Below, one piece after another: positions 16,373 through 16,876 of a stretch of 16,876 bases of DNA (position 1 is the first letter of the stretch; each line of letters opens with the position of its first letter). The stretch is taken from positions 1-16,876 of the forward strand of contig CAKTRJ010000041.1 of assembly GCA_934597345.1 (NCBI GenBank), in the 5' to 3' direction. Both the position numbers and the translations under genes were made by a program. The stretch comes from an uncultured Oscillospiraceae bacterium. Lineage in GTDB: Bacteria > Bacillota > Clostridia > Oscillospirales > Oscillospiraceae. Below the pieces are notes generated by a model that did no database searches, was not told the DNA's origin, and saw only the letters and a list, made by a program, of their open reading frames with translations.

Positions 16373-16876
16373 TTATTTGCTCCATTGGGCGGCCAACGCC
16401 GCCAACTCCGTCTCCAGATTCCGGAAGAACCGGGAGATATGCAGGCCGTCAGCCAATGCGTGGTTGACGAACAGCGACACCGGAAGGGTGGTGCGGCCAT
16501 TTGCCGTAATGTACTTGCCCCAGCTGATGCGGGGGTTGCTGTCGTCGGGGTTCACCGCCGGATGCTGCAATTGGGAGTAGTGCAGCCACGGCAGGCTGGA
16601 TACGAAGAAGAAGGCCCGTGCGTCACCGTCCTCCGTGAGAGTGCCGCGCTCCAGCACCTCCTGCTGGCGGCGCTGGCCCAGGGCGATGAAATCGTCATAG
16701 GGCAGGTCGCCCTCCACCGTGCAGTAGACGTACACGCCGTCCGGCTTCATGGCGGTGTAGGAGGGAGGACACCAGTCGAACTCCGCCACCGTGCCGCCTT
16801 CGAAGATGCGGCGGCGCAGCTGGGGTACGGCGTTGGCGGCCCGGGTCACCGCATAGAGAAAGCTGAGGAAGAAGGG
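16373..16876 (-). CDS. Chloramphenicol acetyltransferase-like O-acetyltransferase (5' end outside window)
   Basis: The last 167 residues of a CatA-fold acetyltransferase; the frame is open at the right edge, so the N-terminus is missing, and the GTG at 16849 is internal rather than a start. Visible motifs match the CAT trimer family: LYAVTRAANAVPQLRRRI (near the visible start), PPSYTAM, SSLPWLHYSQLQ, PRISWGKY and the active site VNHALADGLHISRFF. The catalytic His and the DG of CAT's HHxxxDG are present, but the first His is Asn (NHALADG). Many family members outside resistance plasmids have unknown acceptors, so chloramphenicol resistance should not be assumed. It reads towards alaS, and could share its transcript. 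Confidence 0.85.
   Translation of the reverse strand, partial: PFFLSFLYAVTRAANAVPQLRRRIFEGGTVAEFDWCPPSYTAMKPDGVYVYCTVEGDLPYDDFIALGQRRQQEVLERGTLTEDGDARAFFFVSSLPWLHYSQLQHPAVNPDDSNPRISWGKYITANGRTTLPVSLFVNHALADGLHISRFFRNLETELAALAAQWSK

Overview
The window is a GC-rich stretch, roughly 60% G+C by eye, almost entirely coded on the minus strand. Shine-Dalgarno sites are strong (AAAGGAGG type), many genes are coupled stop-to-start, and the alanyl-tRNA synthetase looks clostridial. Together these suggest a GC-rich anaerobic Firmicute, perhaps an Oscillospiraceae-like gut clostridium. This placement is an inference. I see no mobile elements, tRNAs, rRNAs or CRISPR.

Layout, in the direction of minus-strand transcription (high to low coordinates). 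(1) 16876-13245 is housekeeping: a chloramphenicol-acetyltransferase-like gene cut by the window edge, alaS, and a HIT-family hydrolase ending at a strong intrinsic terminator (13176-13219). (2) 13137-12954 is a regulatory region: a promoter with a consensus -35 (TTGACA, 17-bp spacer, TATGTT), two TTGTATACAA-type GntR operators downstream of it, a 9+9 bp inverted repeat around the -35, and a 14-bp perfect palindrome upstream. (3) 12953-91 is one apparent 11-gene operon: GntR/FCD regulator, M81 (MlrC-like) metallohydrolase, class III aminotransferase, CUT1 sugar ABC transporter (lipoprotein plus two permeases, no ATPase), LarA-type nickel racemase/epimerase, PfkB sugar-acid kinase, 6-phosphogluconate dehydrogenase, D-mannonate-oxidoreductase-like SDR, and a second, divergent LarA homologue. 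(4) The first 85 bases hold the C-terminus of a plus-strand S1-domain protein that converges on the operon with a 5-nt gap.

How the genes may work together: the ABC transporter imports a sugar acid or a conjugate of one. The M81 enzyme and the aminotransferase could release and process an amino-containing part. The two LarA homologues, both with a complete set of Ni-pincer ligand and catalytic residues, would invert hydroxy-acid stereocentres. The SDR, kinase and 6-phosphogluconate dehydrogenase suggest a route of fructuronate/mannonate -> (C2 epimerisation) gluconate -> 6-phosphogluconate -> ribulose 5-phosphate. The combination of two different LarA homologues with M81, aminotransferase and 6PGDH is the most novel-looking part of the window. 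Enzyme families are secure; substrates and the pathway are inferred.
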